The notes: generated from the sequence alone by a model not told the origin. 8,936 nucleotides of DNA from Oscillospiraceae bacterium (GCA_031281115.1 JAITFV010000273.1:1-8936); one strand, 5' to 3'. Positions 1 through 5,978 are shown, counted from the first letter of the stretch. Translations and numbers: made by a program.

Positions 1-6
1 TAACAT
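1..6 (-). CDS. Start of a leftward gene cut by the left edge
   Basis: Only the first two codons (ATG TTA) lie in the window, so nothing can be said of the product. The call rests on signals: on the minus strand a strong Shine-Dalgarno GGAGGT (15 to 10) sits 3-4 nt before the ATG, and about 110 nt further upstream is an extended -10 box (131-123) pointing the same way. The spacing between ribosome binding site and start is a little short, so a start codon further left is possible. Confidence 0.35.
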
Positions 7-69
7 AACACCTCCGTTTCGGTTCATAGATTTTTTTCCGATATTTCACGAAAAAATGGTTGGAAAAGA

Positions 70-85
70 ATAGGACAAATCCTAT
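70..85. promoter_or_regulatory. Inverted repeat, possible operator
   Basis: ATAGGA and TCCTAT form a perfect 6-bp inverted repeat around CAAA. It lies between the leftward extended -10 promoter (131-123) and the leftward start codon at 6, in the transcribed leader. It could be a repressor site or a small RNA hairpin; there is no direct evidence for either. Confidence 0.3.
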
Positions 86-122
86 AACCCCTTTATTCAT
101 CGGGATTATCTGAGTTGTCCCT

Positions 123-131
123 ATTATACCA
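123..131 (-). promoter_or_regulatory. Extended -10 promoter, leftward
   Basis: The minus strand reads TGGTATAAT, a perfect -10 hexamer with the TGn extension. No convincing -35 hexamer is found 16-18 nt upstream, as is common for extended -10 promoters. Transcription would start near 116 and run toward the ribosome binding site and ATG at the left edge. The box lies immediately beside the point where the integrase homology begins (about 138), so it may have been created or brought in by the rearrangement that removed the rest of the integrase. Confidence 0.5.
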
Positions 132-137
132 TAAGGG

Positions 138-398
138 CATACGGCGGTTACTAATATGCACCAACTCACGGGGGACTTTTTCACAGTCGGCATGGTTTTA
201 GGTCACAGCTTAAAAGGCGCGGGTATTCATCTCGGCATATCGACCAAACTCGACGCGGTTACAGCGCAGTATGTTGATGTGCGGCTTGAACGGAAAAAAG
301 AAGTGCTTGACACATACCATAATGTTCTGCACCCGAAGCCGACGGCAGAGGAAAAAGGTAAAACATCAAAGAAAAAAAGCCACGGCTTAGACTTATAG
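138..398 (+). pseudogene. Tyrosine recombinase (phage-type integrase), C-terminal remnant
   Basis: This encodes only the last part of a tyrosine site-specific recombinase, the class that integrates phages and conjugative elements. Reading in frame from 138 gives HTAVTNMHQ, which looks like the sequence just after the arginine of the HxxRH box. LGHS follows with the second conserved histidine, then TAQYVDV with the likely nucleophilic tyrosine, then a basic lysine-rich tail ending at TAG 396-398. The frame is closed by TAA at 132-134, directly upstream. No arginine-bearing core or N-terminal DNA-binding domain is found in any frame of 1-135, so this is a truncated copy and not a simple frameshift. 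The internal ATG at 156 has no good ribosome binding site. The remnant lies on the 3' side of tRNA-Ser (602-687), with its 3' end facing the tRNA. Family assignment is confident; an inactive state follows from the missing catalytic residues. Confidence 0.75.
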
Positions 399-434
399 TA
401 GCGCGTATGTTCTTACAGAACCGCGCTATTTTTT
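399..434 (+). terminator. Intrinsic terminator after the integrase remnant
   Basis: TAGCGCG (399-405) pairs with CGCGCTA (422-428), with an inner GTTCT/AGAAC stem (409-413 with 417-421), followed by six T at 429-434. It begins right after the stop codon, so the gene's original terminator has survived the truncation. Confidence 0.8.
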
Positions 435-565
435 ATACTTCTTTATTATAGTATGGGCGTCATTTGGGCGACAGAGCATACGAATTATACAGATAAATTG
501 CATACGCATATTTCAAGCGGGCGTCAAAAATTAGGGCGTCAAACGACAAAAACGCAGAAAATATA

Positions 566-597
566 AAACCCTGTAACCATTGATGATTACAGGGTTT
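566..597 (-). terminator. Intrinsic terminator of tRNA-Ser
   Basis: A perfect 11-bp stem (566-576 with 587-597, arm AAACCCTGTAA) closes a 10-nt loop. Reading leftward it is followed by the T-rich run TTTTATATTTT (565-555 region). It starts only 4 nt past the 3' end of the tRNA, so the transcript is short and monocistronic. Confidence 0.8.
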
Positions 598-601
598 ATC
601 G

Positions 602-687
602 CGGGAGCGAGAGGATTCGAACCCCCGTGGGGTTGCCCCCAAACGGTTTTCAAGACCGCCCCGTTATGACCACTTCGGTACGCTCCC
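602..687 (-). tRNA. tRNA-Ser (anticodon UGA)
   Basis: This is a class II tRNA with a long variable arm, typical of serine. The acceptor stem GGGAGCG (687-681) pairs with CGCTCCC (609-603), with discriminator G at 602. The T loop TTCGAAT is present with a 5-bp stem that includes G-U pairs. The anticodon loop CTTGAAA carries UGA at 652-650, which reads UCA and other UCN codons. The variable arm forms a GGGG/CCCC hairpin. CCA is not encoded; the bases after the discriminator are CGA, so CCA must be added after transcription. The left-hand side of this gene, its 3' end, is where an integrative element would insert, and an integrase remnant lies there. Confidence 0.95.
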
Positions 688-703
688 ATCCATGTTTTAT
701 TCA

Positions 704-731
704 ATTATAACAGATTGTCACGGGTTTTCAA
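704..731 (-). promoter_or_regulatory. Promoter of tRNA-Ser
   Basis: On the minus strand TTGAAA (731-726) and a perfect TATAAT (709-704) are separated by 16 nt, placing the start near 697, about 10 nt before the mature 5' end at 687. The -35 region overlaps a GGGTTT/AAACCC inverted repeat (722-727 with 733-738). Confidence 0.75.
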
Positions 732-740
732 GAAACCCAA

Positions 741-879
741 AGACTTATGGGAAGTCTAACAAATAACAACGGCAGGCCGCCCAAGGCTTGTTCCAAAGAA
801 CGTTCGACGACGAACGCTTTGGAAAAGTCTGTTTATTGCAGACAAAGACACCGCTTTTACGTTATTGCTCCCCCTATTT
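741..879 (-). ncRNA. Candidate 6S-like long-hairpin RNA
   Basis: No protein is encoded here, but a near-consensus leftward promoter (914-886) reads into a sequence that folds back on itself. Hand pairing gives a closing stem GGGGAG (873-868) with CUUCCC (754-749), then AAUAAC (866-861) with GUUAUU (767-762) across an asymmetric loop. GCGG (854-851) pairs with CUGC (775-772). A large open middle carries a side hairpin GUCUG/CAGAC (843-839 with 831-827). The apex is a 14-bp stem (824-817 and 816-811 with 798-791 and 806-801; two-nt bulge) topped by a 4-nt loop. Closing stem, wide central bubble and apical hairpin is the plan of 6S RNA, the RNA that mimics an open promoter and sequesters RNA polymerase holoenzyme. 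The 3' side of the closing stem competes with an AGACTT/AAGTCT hairpin (741-757) followed by U-rich sequence, a possible terminator. I recognise no diagnostic 6S primary sequence, so the name is tentative; a regulatory RNA of another family is possible. Confidence 0.45.
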
Positions 880-885
880 AAAAAT

Positions 886-914
886 ATTATAACACAACAC
901 GGCAGAATAGTCAA
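886..914 (-). promoter_or_regulatory. Strong leftward promoter for the hairpin RNA
   Basis: TTGACT (914-909), a 17-nt spacer and TATAAT (891-886) on the minus strand differ from consensus by one base. The predicted start near 879 is followed within a few bases by the GGGGGAG arm of the long hairpin. No ribosome binding site or open frame of note follows, which points to an untranslated RNA. Confidence 0.7.
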
Positions 915-996
915 GAACAAAATTAACTTCATAGTCGTTTGTATGCTTTTGCATAACGGGGTAAGAATCGCGCCTGCTCGTTTTCATGTAAATCTC

Positions 997-1025
997 TTGA
1001 CAAAATCTGACGTTTATCTTATAAT
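997..1025 (+). promoter_or_regulatory. Perfect-consensus rightward promoter upstream of purD
   Basis: TTGACA (997-1002), exactly 17 nt, then TATAAT (1020-1025): the full sigma-A/sigma-70 consensus. The start would be near 1032. It diverges from the leftward promoter at 914-886 with about 80 bp between them. The first coding start downstream is purD at 1373, so the transcript has about 340 nt of structured leader or is a separate RNA. Confidence 0.75.
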
Positions 1026-1034
1026 GAATACATC

Positions 1035-1277
1035 GCGGGATGACCGCTTATTGATTTATTTTTGTCGTTTGTAACAGGTCATAATAAATTTGTGGAACTG
1101 ATGTTTTATAGCCAGTTAAGTTAAAAAAGCTAAAGCGTTTTTAACCCGCGGCGTATACGCCGCGAACCGCCAAAGGCGGCTTGACTTGACTGCATAGCTG
1201 ATTGTCTGTGCTGATGGTACGGCGGCAAGCGCCGCTTGCCGAGAAAACACTTTAGTGTTTTCAATTTAATCAGCTAT
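1035..1277 (+). ncRNA. Highly structured leader or non-coding RNA ahead of purD
   Basis: There is no convincing protein frame, but nearly all of the stretch pairs. In order: a small hairpin GCGG/CCGC (1035-1038 with 1044-1047); an outer stem 1111-1119 with 1186-1193 (one bulge, one G-U). Inside it are three adjacent hairpins: 1120-1130 with 1135-1145, the palindrome CGCGGCGTATACGCCGCG (1147-1164), and CCGCC-AAA-GGCGG (1167-1179). Immediately next is a second domain closed by a perfect 10-bp stem 1194-1203 with 1268-1277. It holds CGGCAAGC/GCTTGCCG (1223-1230 with 1234-1241) and GAAAACACT/AGTGTTTTC (1243-1251 with 1254-1262). Two abutting multi-branch domains behind a perfect promoter suggest a functional RNA, perhaps a cis regulator of purD. 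I could not match it to the purine, PRPP, glycine or ZTP riboswitches from memory. No U-tract terminator follows. The alternative is a mobile palindromic repeat inserted in the leader. Confidence 0.45.
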
Positions 1278-1323
1278 ATCAGGTTATGTTGGATGACTGT
1301 ATTGACATAGATACAAAATGTAG

Positions 1324-1345
1324 GGAACGACGCCCTCGGCGTTCC
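1324..1345 (+). repeat. GC-rich palindrome in the purD leader
   Basis: GGAACG (1324-1329) pairs with CGTTCC (1340-1345); alternatively GGAA and CGCC pair with GGCG and TTCC with a 3-nt bulge. The flanking TGTAGGGAACG resembles interspersed palindromic repeats common in Clostridia genomes. It ends 15 nt before the purD ribosome binding site, so it is unlikely to mask it, and there is no T-run to make it a terminator. Confidence 0.4.
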
Positions 1346-1372
1346 GAAAAAACGACAAAGAGAGGAACTCCT

Positions 1373-2662
1373 ATGAAAATTCTCGTCATTGGCGGCGGCG
1401 GGCGCGAACACGCTGTCTGCGCCGCTTTTAAAAACTCCCCGAAAGTTACGGAGCTGCACTGTGCGCCGGGTAATGGCGGTATTTCCGAAATCGCGGCTTG
1501 CCATCCCGAAATCAAAGCTACAGACATTGACGGCGCGGTGGGGTTAGCGCATGAAATAAACGCAGACTACGTCTTTGTTGCGCCTGATGACCCGCTGACG
1601 CTCGGCATGGTTGACAGGCTGGAGGCGGCGGGATTCCCCGCTTTCGGGCCCCGCGCTAATGCCGCAGTCATTGAAGGCAGCAAGGTTTTCTCAAAAGCTT
1701 TCATGAAACGCCATAATATACCAACCGCGCTTTATGAAACATTCAGCGAAACCGGGGCCGCGCTCGCTTACATAAAGTCGCGGAATTCTTACCCCATTGT
1801 TATAAAGTGCGATGGACTCGCGCTTGGGAAAGGTGTAATTATTGCGCAGAATTTCCCGGAGGCGGAAGAAGCAGTCATTTCGATTTTGGAGGGCGGGAAA
1901 TTCGGCGCGAGCGGCAAAGAAATCGTTGTTGAGGAATTTTTAGAAGGCGTTGAGGCTACGGTGCTTGCTTTCACGGACGGCAAAACAATCTCGGCAATGC
2001 CTGCTTCGATTGACCATAAACGCGCACTTGACAACAACGAGGGCTTGAACACGGGCGGCATGGGCGTAATCTGCCCGGCACCTTATTATACTGAAGAAAT
2101 TGCAGAGATTTGCATGAAAACCATATTCGAGCCGACGATTCGCGGGCTTGCGGAAGAGGGCAAAACTTTCAAAGGCTGCCTGTACTTCGGGCTTATGGTC
2201 GGGAGTACAGGCTTTTCGCCTTGCGTCAAGGTGATTGAGTACAACTGCCGCTTCGGAGACCCGGAAACGCAAGCTGTTCTGCCGCTTCTTGAAACAGACC
2301 TATTTGAAATTATGACGGCGGTTATAGATGAAAGGCTCGCGGAAATTCCTATAAAATGGAGCGGAAAAAGCTCGGCTTGTGTCGTTATGGCGAGCGGCGG
2401 CTACCCCGAAAAATATGAAACCGGCTTTGAAATAAGCGGGCTTGGAGATATAAGCGAAGCTGTTGTTTACCATGCAGGGACGAAGCTTAGCAGCGGAAAG
2501 TACGTGACCGCAGGAGGACGGGTGCTGGGAATTACCGCGCTCGGCGAAAATCTCGGCGAAGCTCTCGGAAAAGCCTACCGCGAGACCGCGAAAATAAGTT
2601 TCAACGGCGCGTTTTACCGCAAAGACATTGGTGCGGCGCACTGCAAAAAAGCAAAAACGTGA
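1373..2662 (+). CDS. purD: Phosphoribosylamine--glycine ligase (GAR synthetase)
   Basis: PurD joins glycine to 5-phosphoribosylamine with ATP to give glycinamide ribonucleotide, the second step of de novo purine synthesis, in the cytoplasm. The 429 residues match the usual length of about 420-430. The N-terminal fold opens with ILVIGGGGREHA (3-14) and PGNGG (32-36). The ATP-grasp region contains PIVIKCDGLALGKG (141-154), VVEEFLEGVEAT (185-196) and DHKR plus NTGGMG (214-217, 226-231). The family signature RFGDPE is at 293-298, preceded by the metal-site region EYN (289-291). The C-terminal domain is complete. The start is ATG 1373, with AGAGGA at 1361-1366 about 6 nt away; the frame is open further upstream, but those residues lack similarity to PurD. 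It stands alone here without other pur genes. The only strong promoter upstream is at 997-1025, so a long structured leader may control it. No clear terminator follows. Confidence 0.95.
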   Translation: MKILVIGGGGREHAVCAAFKNSPKVTELHCAPGNGGISEIAACHPEIKATDIDGAVGLAHEINADYVFVAPDDPLTLGMVDRLEAAGFPAFGPRANAAVIEGSKVFSKAFMKRHNIPTALYETFSETGAALAYIKSRNSYPIVIKCDGLALGKGVIIAQNFPEAEEAVISILEGGKFGASGKEIVVEEFLEGVEATVLAFTDGKTISAMPASIDHKRALDNNEGLNTGGMGVICPAPYYTEEIAEICMKTIFEPTIRGLAEEGKTFKGCLYFGLMVGSTGFSPCVKVIEYNCRFGDPETQAVLPLLETDLFEIMTAVIDERLAEIPIKWSGKSSACVVMASGGYPEKYETGFEISGLGDISEAVVYHAGTKLSSGKYVTAGGRVLGITALGENLGEALGKAYRETAKISFNGAFYRKDIGAAHCKKAKT

Positions 2663-2920
2663 AAATTTTCATCTTATACTATAACTATGTTATTCATATT
2701 ACAAATCAATACATATGCCTGACAGCGCTAAACACAAAAACACAAAAATTTTTAAGAAACTGAAACTTTTTGAAACTACGGCATGACTACCTAATTGTAA
2801 ACGGTCAGAATCGCGTCCTTAAATTGCAAAGATGATGAGGAAAAGACAAACTTAGTGCATATAACACGAATATGTGAAAGAATCGTGAAAATATTTTCTA
2901 AATTCTGTGTATTATGACTA
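2663..2920. other. AT-rich spacer with no recognised gene
   Basis: No open frame with a ribosome binding site, RNA gene or GC-rich terminator is visible between the end of purD and the next promoter. A GAAAATTTTC palindrome lies at the purD stop codon (2661-2670), too weak to call a terminator. GAAACT occurs three times around 2754-2777, with no known meaning. Confidence 0.5.
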
Positions 2921-2949
2921 TTGAAATTTTTTCCAAAATAAGCTACAAT
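2921..2949 (+). promoter_or_regulatory. Promoter of the dockerin protein gene
   Basis: TTGAAA (2921-2926), 17 nt, TACAAT (2944-2949). Start near 2956. The short leader begins with a GATGG/CCATC hairpin (2961-2965 with 2975-2979) and ends with the ribosome binding site GGAGG (3002-3006), 7 nt before ATG 3014. Confidence 0.7.
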
Positions 2950-3013
2950 ATTCTAAGGACGATGGAAAAATCGACCATCTTACTATCTTAAAACTTTTAT
3001 TGGAGGAAAAACA

Positions 3014-5338
3014 ATGAAGAAGAAAATTCTTTCTGCAGTTTTGGCAATGGTTATTTGCTTCTCAGCATTTAGCTTTGTTGTGATTGCAGACGAAGTTCCT
3101 GCCGGTGCGAAATCCAGAGACGAACTTCAAGACCTCGTCGGCGGCTTCTCCGCTGCGTGGCTTGATAATGACCTTTGGGAGTATGGTTCACATGGCGCAG
3201 GATTATTCGACATAGCTATCGAACTCGCAAGAGTTACTTTAGCTGACGGAGACGCGGAAGCGACAGATATTACCGCTGCTTACGTTATCCTTGAAGCTGC
3301 TTTTGACAATCTTGTCAAAAAGACTGCGGCAGAATTAGGCACTCTCAGAGCAGAAGTTCGTCCGACTTACAGCAGAGGCAACGTAGTTAATGCTGCTGAT
3401 GACCCGATTTTCAGCGATGATAGCTGGGCTGCTTTTGAAGAAGCTTATGACGCTGCTGATTGGCTCGCTGCTGACGCTGAAAGCAACGACATCACCGATG
3501 CTTATCTCGCTCTTGAGGCGTCATTTGACGGTCTTGACAGAATGCAAGTTGTTTCCCGTAATGATATCAATGCACTTACAAGAGCGGTCACTCGTCTTGA
3601 CGACACTCGTGATAAGTTTACCCCCGAACGCCGCGGTTCCGCTATGACCGGTTGGGGCAGAAGTAATGTTACCAACTGGGGAGCGCTTTGGGACGGCAAC
3701 CCCTCTTTTGAAAACGACTGGAACCCTGATGGTGACTGGGCAGGTAACTATGACACAGTAAGCGAAGCTTGGGAAGAAGCGGCTGAAATCTTTGGCGAAA
3801 AAGGCGTATCTTCCACTACTGACGCATCTGTTGTTGACGCTTACAATGATGCAAAATCCACTACAGACCTTATTGCCAGCTTTACCGGTGACGGAACAGG
3901 TCGCGCTCAGCCTCGTGCGATTACAGGTTTAATGAACGACAACCATGAAATGATTGTTAGACATGACAACGCTCGCTTGGCTACTGACACAAGCTTGGCA
4001 ATGGTAACACGCGTAACAGCCGGCGATATCGGCGGTGCATTAACAGCACTTTACGCTCACCTTGAAGACGAAATTGATGGTTTAGAATGGATTGACCGCG
4101 CAGGAACAAACATCCCTGCAAATGAATCCAGATTCTCAATTCCCTCAACTGCTTCCGGCGCTACGGGCAGATATGACCCTGACGGCGAATCTGCCATTAA
4201 CTTCGGAGCAAACGTAGCTGCTGACCTCGTAAGCCGTGTGCCAATTGATGCACTTGAAGCTAATGTTGCCTGGAGAGTCGGCTTAGCAGACCTTAACGCA
4301 CTTCATGCAGGTCTCGGCAATGCTTGGGCAAACGCACAACGCGCACTTAACGGCGATGATTTAGTAGGATTCCCCGATGACCATCCTGACTTTGGCGTTG
4401 TTCTTGCTCATCGTATGCTTAAATACGCAATTGATGATGCAGGTTTAGGCGACCCGAGAGTAACACGTGCACGCTTAGAAGCACTTATCGAAGCTTCTTT
4501 CGCAATTGACGAAATTACCGTTCCGTTCTTCGCTCCGAGATTCAGAGGAAATGATAACGGTTTTGTACCTAACGGCGACGGAGTCATGGCTGTTGTTCCG
4601 GCACGCGCAGCTGCAAACGCTGAACTCAGAAGAGGCGTCAACGCGGCAACCGCTGCTAACAGACCTAATCTCACTAACCAAATTGACCAAAGAAACTTCG
4701 CATCATTCTACGACGACCTTGACGATGCAATTAATAACTTCTACGATGGTTACAATGTTGTATGGCCGGTAGCTATGAACGAAGGCGAACTCAGTGTTTT
4801 TGAAGTAATCATGATTTCTATGGACAGCGACAGCGAAGAAGTGGCTAAACTCAGAAGCGCTCTCGCAATTGCAATCCTCGAAAACGCTGCTTTTGACATC
4901 AACAATGCGCATGGCAACGGCTGGACTCCCAGCAACTGCCCCGGTTGGTTCACCGGTATTTGCTCCGGTTGTCCTTTTGAAGAACAACTCTTCAATGGTC
5001 CGATATTCAACGAAAACGGCGGCATTGACGCAACAGCTCGTCTTTACGGCGGTCCCGCATGGGGCGGCACAGGTTGGCCCGCATTTGAAGCTTACAAAGT
5101 TCTTGCTGACGCTCTCGGACTCAGCGACACAGCTTACATGAAGGGTGACGTAAACGGCGATGGTGAGATTACCACAGCTGACGCTCTCGAAATCCTGAGA
5201 TATGTTGCAGGACTCGAAAGTGCAATTGACGACAACCCCCGCGCACTTGTAGCAGCTTCCATCACATCGGATACTCCTACAACAGCTTGCGCACTTGCGA
5301 TTCTCAGACACGTTGCAGGACTCGAAGCGATTTCCTAA
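3014..5338 (+). CDS. Secreted FIVAR-like protein with C-terminal type I dockerin
   Basis: A 774-residue exported protein. Residues 1-25 are a signal peptide (MKKK, hydrophobic core, likely cut after VVIA). Residues about 34-103 and 105-175 look like two FIVAR-type helical modules, each ending in the pattern DITxAYxxLEAxFDxL (second copy preceded by SWAAFEEAYDAA). A looser copy is around 245-290. Residues 300-640 are acidic, helical and unrecognised. A Cys cluster C642/C650/C653 follows. Residues 709-774 are a type I dockerin: GDVNGDGEITTADALEILR (711-729) is a canonical calcium loop plus helix. The second repeat keeps its helix (LAILRHVAGL, 761-770), but its loop has lost most calcium ligands. 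Dockerins dock onto cohesins to build cellulosome-like surface complexes. No glycoside hydrolase or carbohydrate-binding module is evident, so the role may be structural or adhesive. Strong promoter and ribosome binding site; three small surface-protein genes follow on the same strand. The dockerin call is firm; the function of the middle is unknown. Confidence 0.85.
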   Translation: MKKKILSAVLAMVICFSAFSFVVIADEVPAGAKSRDELQDLVGGFSAAWLDNDLWEYGSHGAGLFDIAIELARVTLADGDAEATDITAAYVILEAAFDNLVKKTAAELGTLRAEVRPTYSRGNVVNAADDPIFSDDSWAAFEEAYDAADWLAADAESNDITDAYLALEASFDGLDRMQVVSRNDINALTRAVTRLDDTRDKFTPERRGSAMTGWGRSNVTNWGALWDGNPSFENDWNPDGDWAGNYDTVSEAWEEAAEIFGEKGVSSTTDASVVDAYNDAKSTTDLIASFTGDGTGRAQPRAITGLMNDNHEMIVRHDNARLATDTSLAMVTRVTAGDIGGALTALYAHLEDEIDGLEWIDRAGTNIPANESRFSIPSTASGATGRYDPDGESAINFGANVAADLVSRVPIDALEANVAWRVGLADLNALHAGLGNAWANAQRALNGDDLVGFPDDHPDFGVVLAHRMLKYAIDDAGLGDPRVTRARLEALIEASFAIDEITVPFFAPRFRGNDNGFVPNGDGVMAVVPARAAANAELRRGVNAATAANRPNLTNQIDQRNFASFYDDLDDAINNFYDGYNVVWPVAMNEGELSVFEVIMISMDSDSEEVAKLRSALAIAILENAAFDINNAHGNGWTPSNCPGWFTGICSGCPFEEQLFNGPIFNENGGIDATARLYGGPAWGGTGWPAFEAYKVLADALGLSDTAYMKGDVNGDGEITTADALEILRYVAGLESAIDDNPRALVAASITSDTPTTACALAILRHVAGLEAIS

Positions 5339-5365
5339 GAGCAGTCTGACATTAATTTAGTACCC

Positions 5366-5434
5366 ACTCTTAGGTAAGAGTAAACATAATTAACAAAGTC
5401 GGGCGGTGCGTTGCACCAAGCGGCGCACCAGCCC
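5366..5434 (+). promoter_or_regulatory. Two hairpins between the dockerin gene and the next gene
   Basis: ACTCTTA/TAAGAGT (5366-5372 with 5375-5381) is followed by GGGC and GGTGCG (5401-5410) pairing with CGCACC and GCCC (5424-5434, one bulged A). The second can refold as GGTGC-GTT-GCACC (5405-5417), so two exclusive structures exist 11 nt before the GGAGG of the next gene (5445-5449). Neither has a T-run, so they are not ordinary terminators. No promoter is seen in this gap. They may protect mRNA ends at a processing site or tune translation. Confidence 0.45.
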
Positions 5435-5459
5435 GAAATATTTTGGAGGTAAAACAACA

Positions 5460-5978
5460 ATGAAAAAACTTTGCACATTAATCGCAGTGGTAGCTGCAAT
5501 CGCAATGCTCGGAACGAGCGCGTTCGCTTTCTCGGTAGAAGAAGACGGCAACTCAGTAAGATTAGTCTTTTCTGAAGACGGTGACTTCGATGGTACATTC
5601 CTGGTAGAGAGTAGCGGCGATATTTCCGGTCGTGCTCCCGGCGCAGCATTCAACCCTGACAACGGCGTTCTCGCGTTTGCATTCCTTGATATGCAAGAAG
5701 GCGACGTTCTCGCAACATTCACATTTGAAGACGGCGCAACATGGTCTATCTCCGGTACTTCCGGTTCTGCAGAAGCATTTGCTACCGAAACCGGTACAAT
5801 CGGCGCTGCCGAAGAACCCGCTGACATCGTTCCTCCTCCGGCTCCCGAACCTGAACCCGAACCCGAACCCGAACCGGAACCCGACGATGGAGAAAATCCG
5901 AAGGGCGGCGTAGCTCTCGCAATCGTTCCTGCTCTCGTAGCAGCAGCAGCAGTAGCAATTACCCGCAAAAGGAAGTAA
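5460..5978 (+). CDS. Small surface protein: beta-rich domain, Pro-Glu stalk, NPKGG anchor
   Basis: A 172-residue protein of no family I can name. Residues 1-23 are a signal peptide (likely cut after SAFA). Residues 24-115 are a short acidic domain with alternating hydrophobic residues, including EDGNSVRLVF and GDVLATFTFEDG, predicted as beta strands. Residues 116-141 are a proline-glutamate stalk built on a 6-base DNA repeat (5844-5882). Residues 146-150 are NPKGG, followed by a hydrophobic segment (151-167) and RKRK. That order is the layout of a sortase sorting signal, with Gly where Thr is expected. Start ATG 5460 is set by GGAGG (5445-5449) and the signal peptide; upstream in-frame GTG 5406 lies inside a hairpin and is rejected. 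It follows the dockerin gene by 121 nt with no promoter seen, so co-transcription is likely. It is paralogous to the gene at 6240. Export and anchoring are inferred; the function is unknown. Confidence 0.8.
   Translation: MKKLCTLIAVVAAIAMLGTSAFAFSVEEDGNSVRLVFSEDGDFDGTFLVESSGDISGRAPGAAFNPDNGVLAFAFLDMQEGDVLATFTFEDGATWSISGTSGSAEAFATETGTIGAAEEPADIVPPPAPEPEPEPEPEPEPDDGENPKGGVALAIVPALVAAAAVAITRKRK

Noticed and set aside
455..543. GGGCGTCA three times (455, 519, 534) near the integrase remnant as attachment-site repeats
   Set aside because: Eight to ten bases only, with no matching sequence in the tRNA; too weak to call.
460..642. Leftward open frame of 60 codons
   Set aside because: It overlaps the 3' half of tRNA-Ser and its terminator and has no ribosome binding site.
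865..1074. Rightward open frame of 69 codons starting at TTG
   Set aside because: It runs across both strong divergent promoters, has no ribosome binding site and no recognisable protein character.
1302..1307. TTGACA as a second purD promoter
   Set aside because: No acceptable -10 box lies 16-18 nt downstream.
1286..1372. N-terminal extension of purD
   Set aside because: The frame is open, but the residues are unlike PurD, pass through a GC palindrome, and ATG 1373 has its own ribosome binding site and matches the family N terminus.
1373..2662. Another ATP-grasp enzyme such as PurK or a carboxylase
   Set aside because: The signature RFGDPE, the NTGGMG block and the 429-residue length fit PurD specifically.
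4703..5311. Long leftward open frame of 202 codons opposite the dockerin gene
   Set aside because: It is antisense to a clearly coding frame with a signal peptide and dockerin; no ribosome binding site; Ser/Cys/Val-rich composition typical of a shadow frame.
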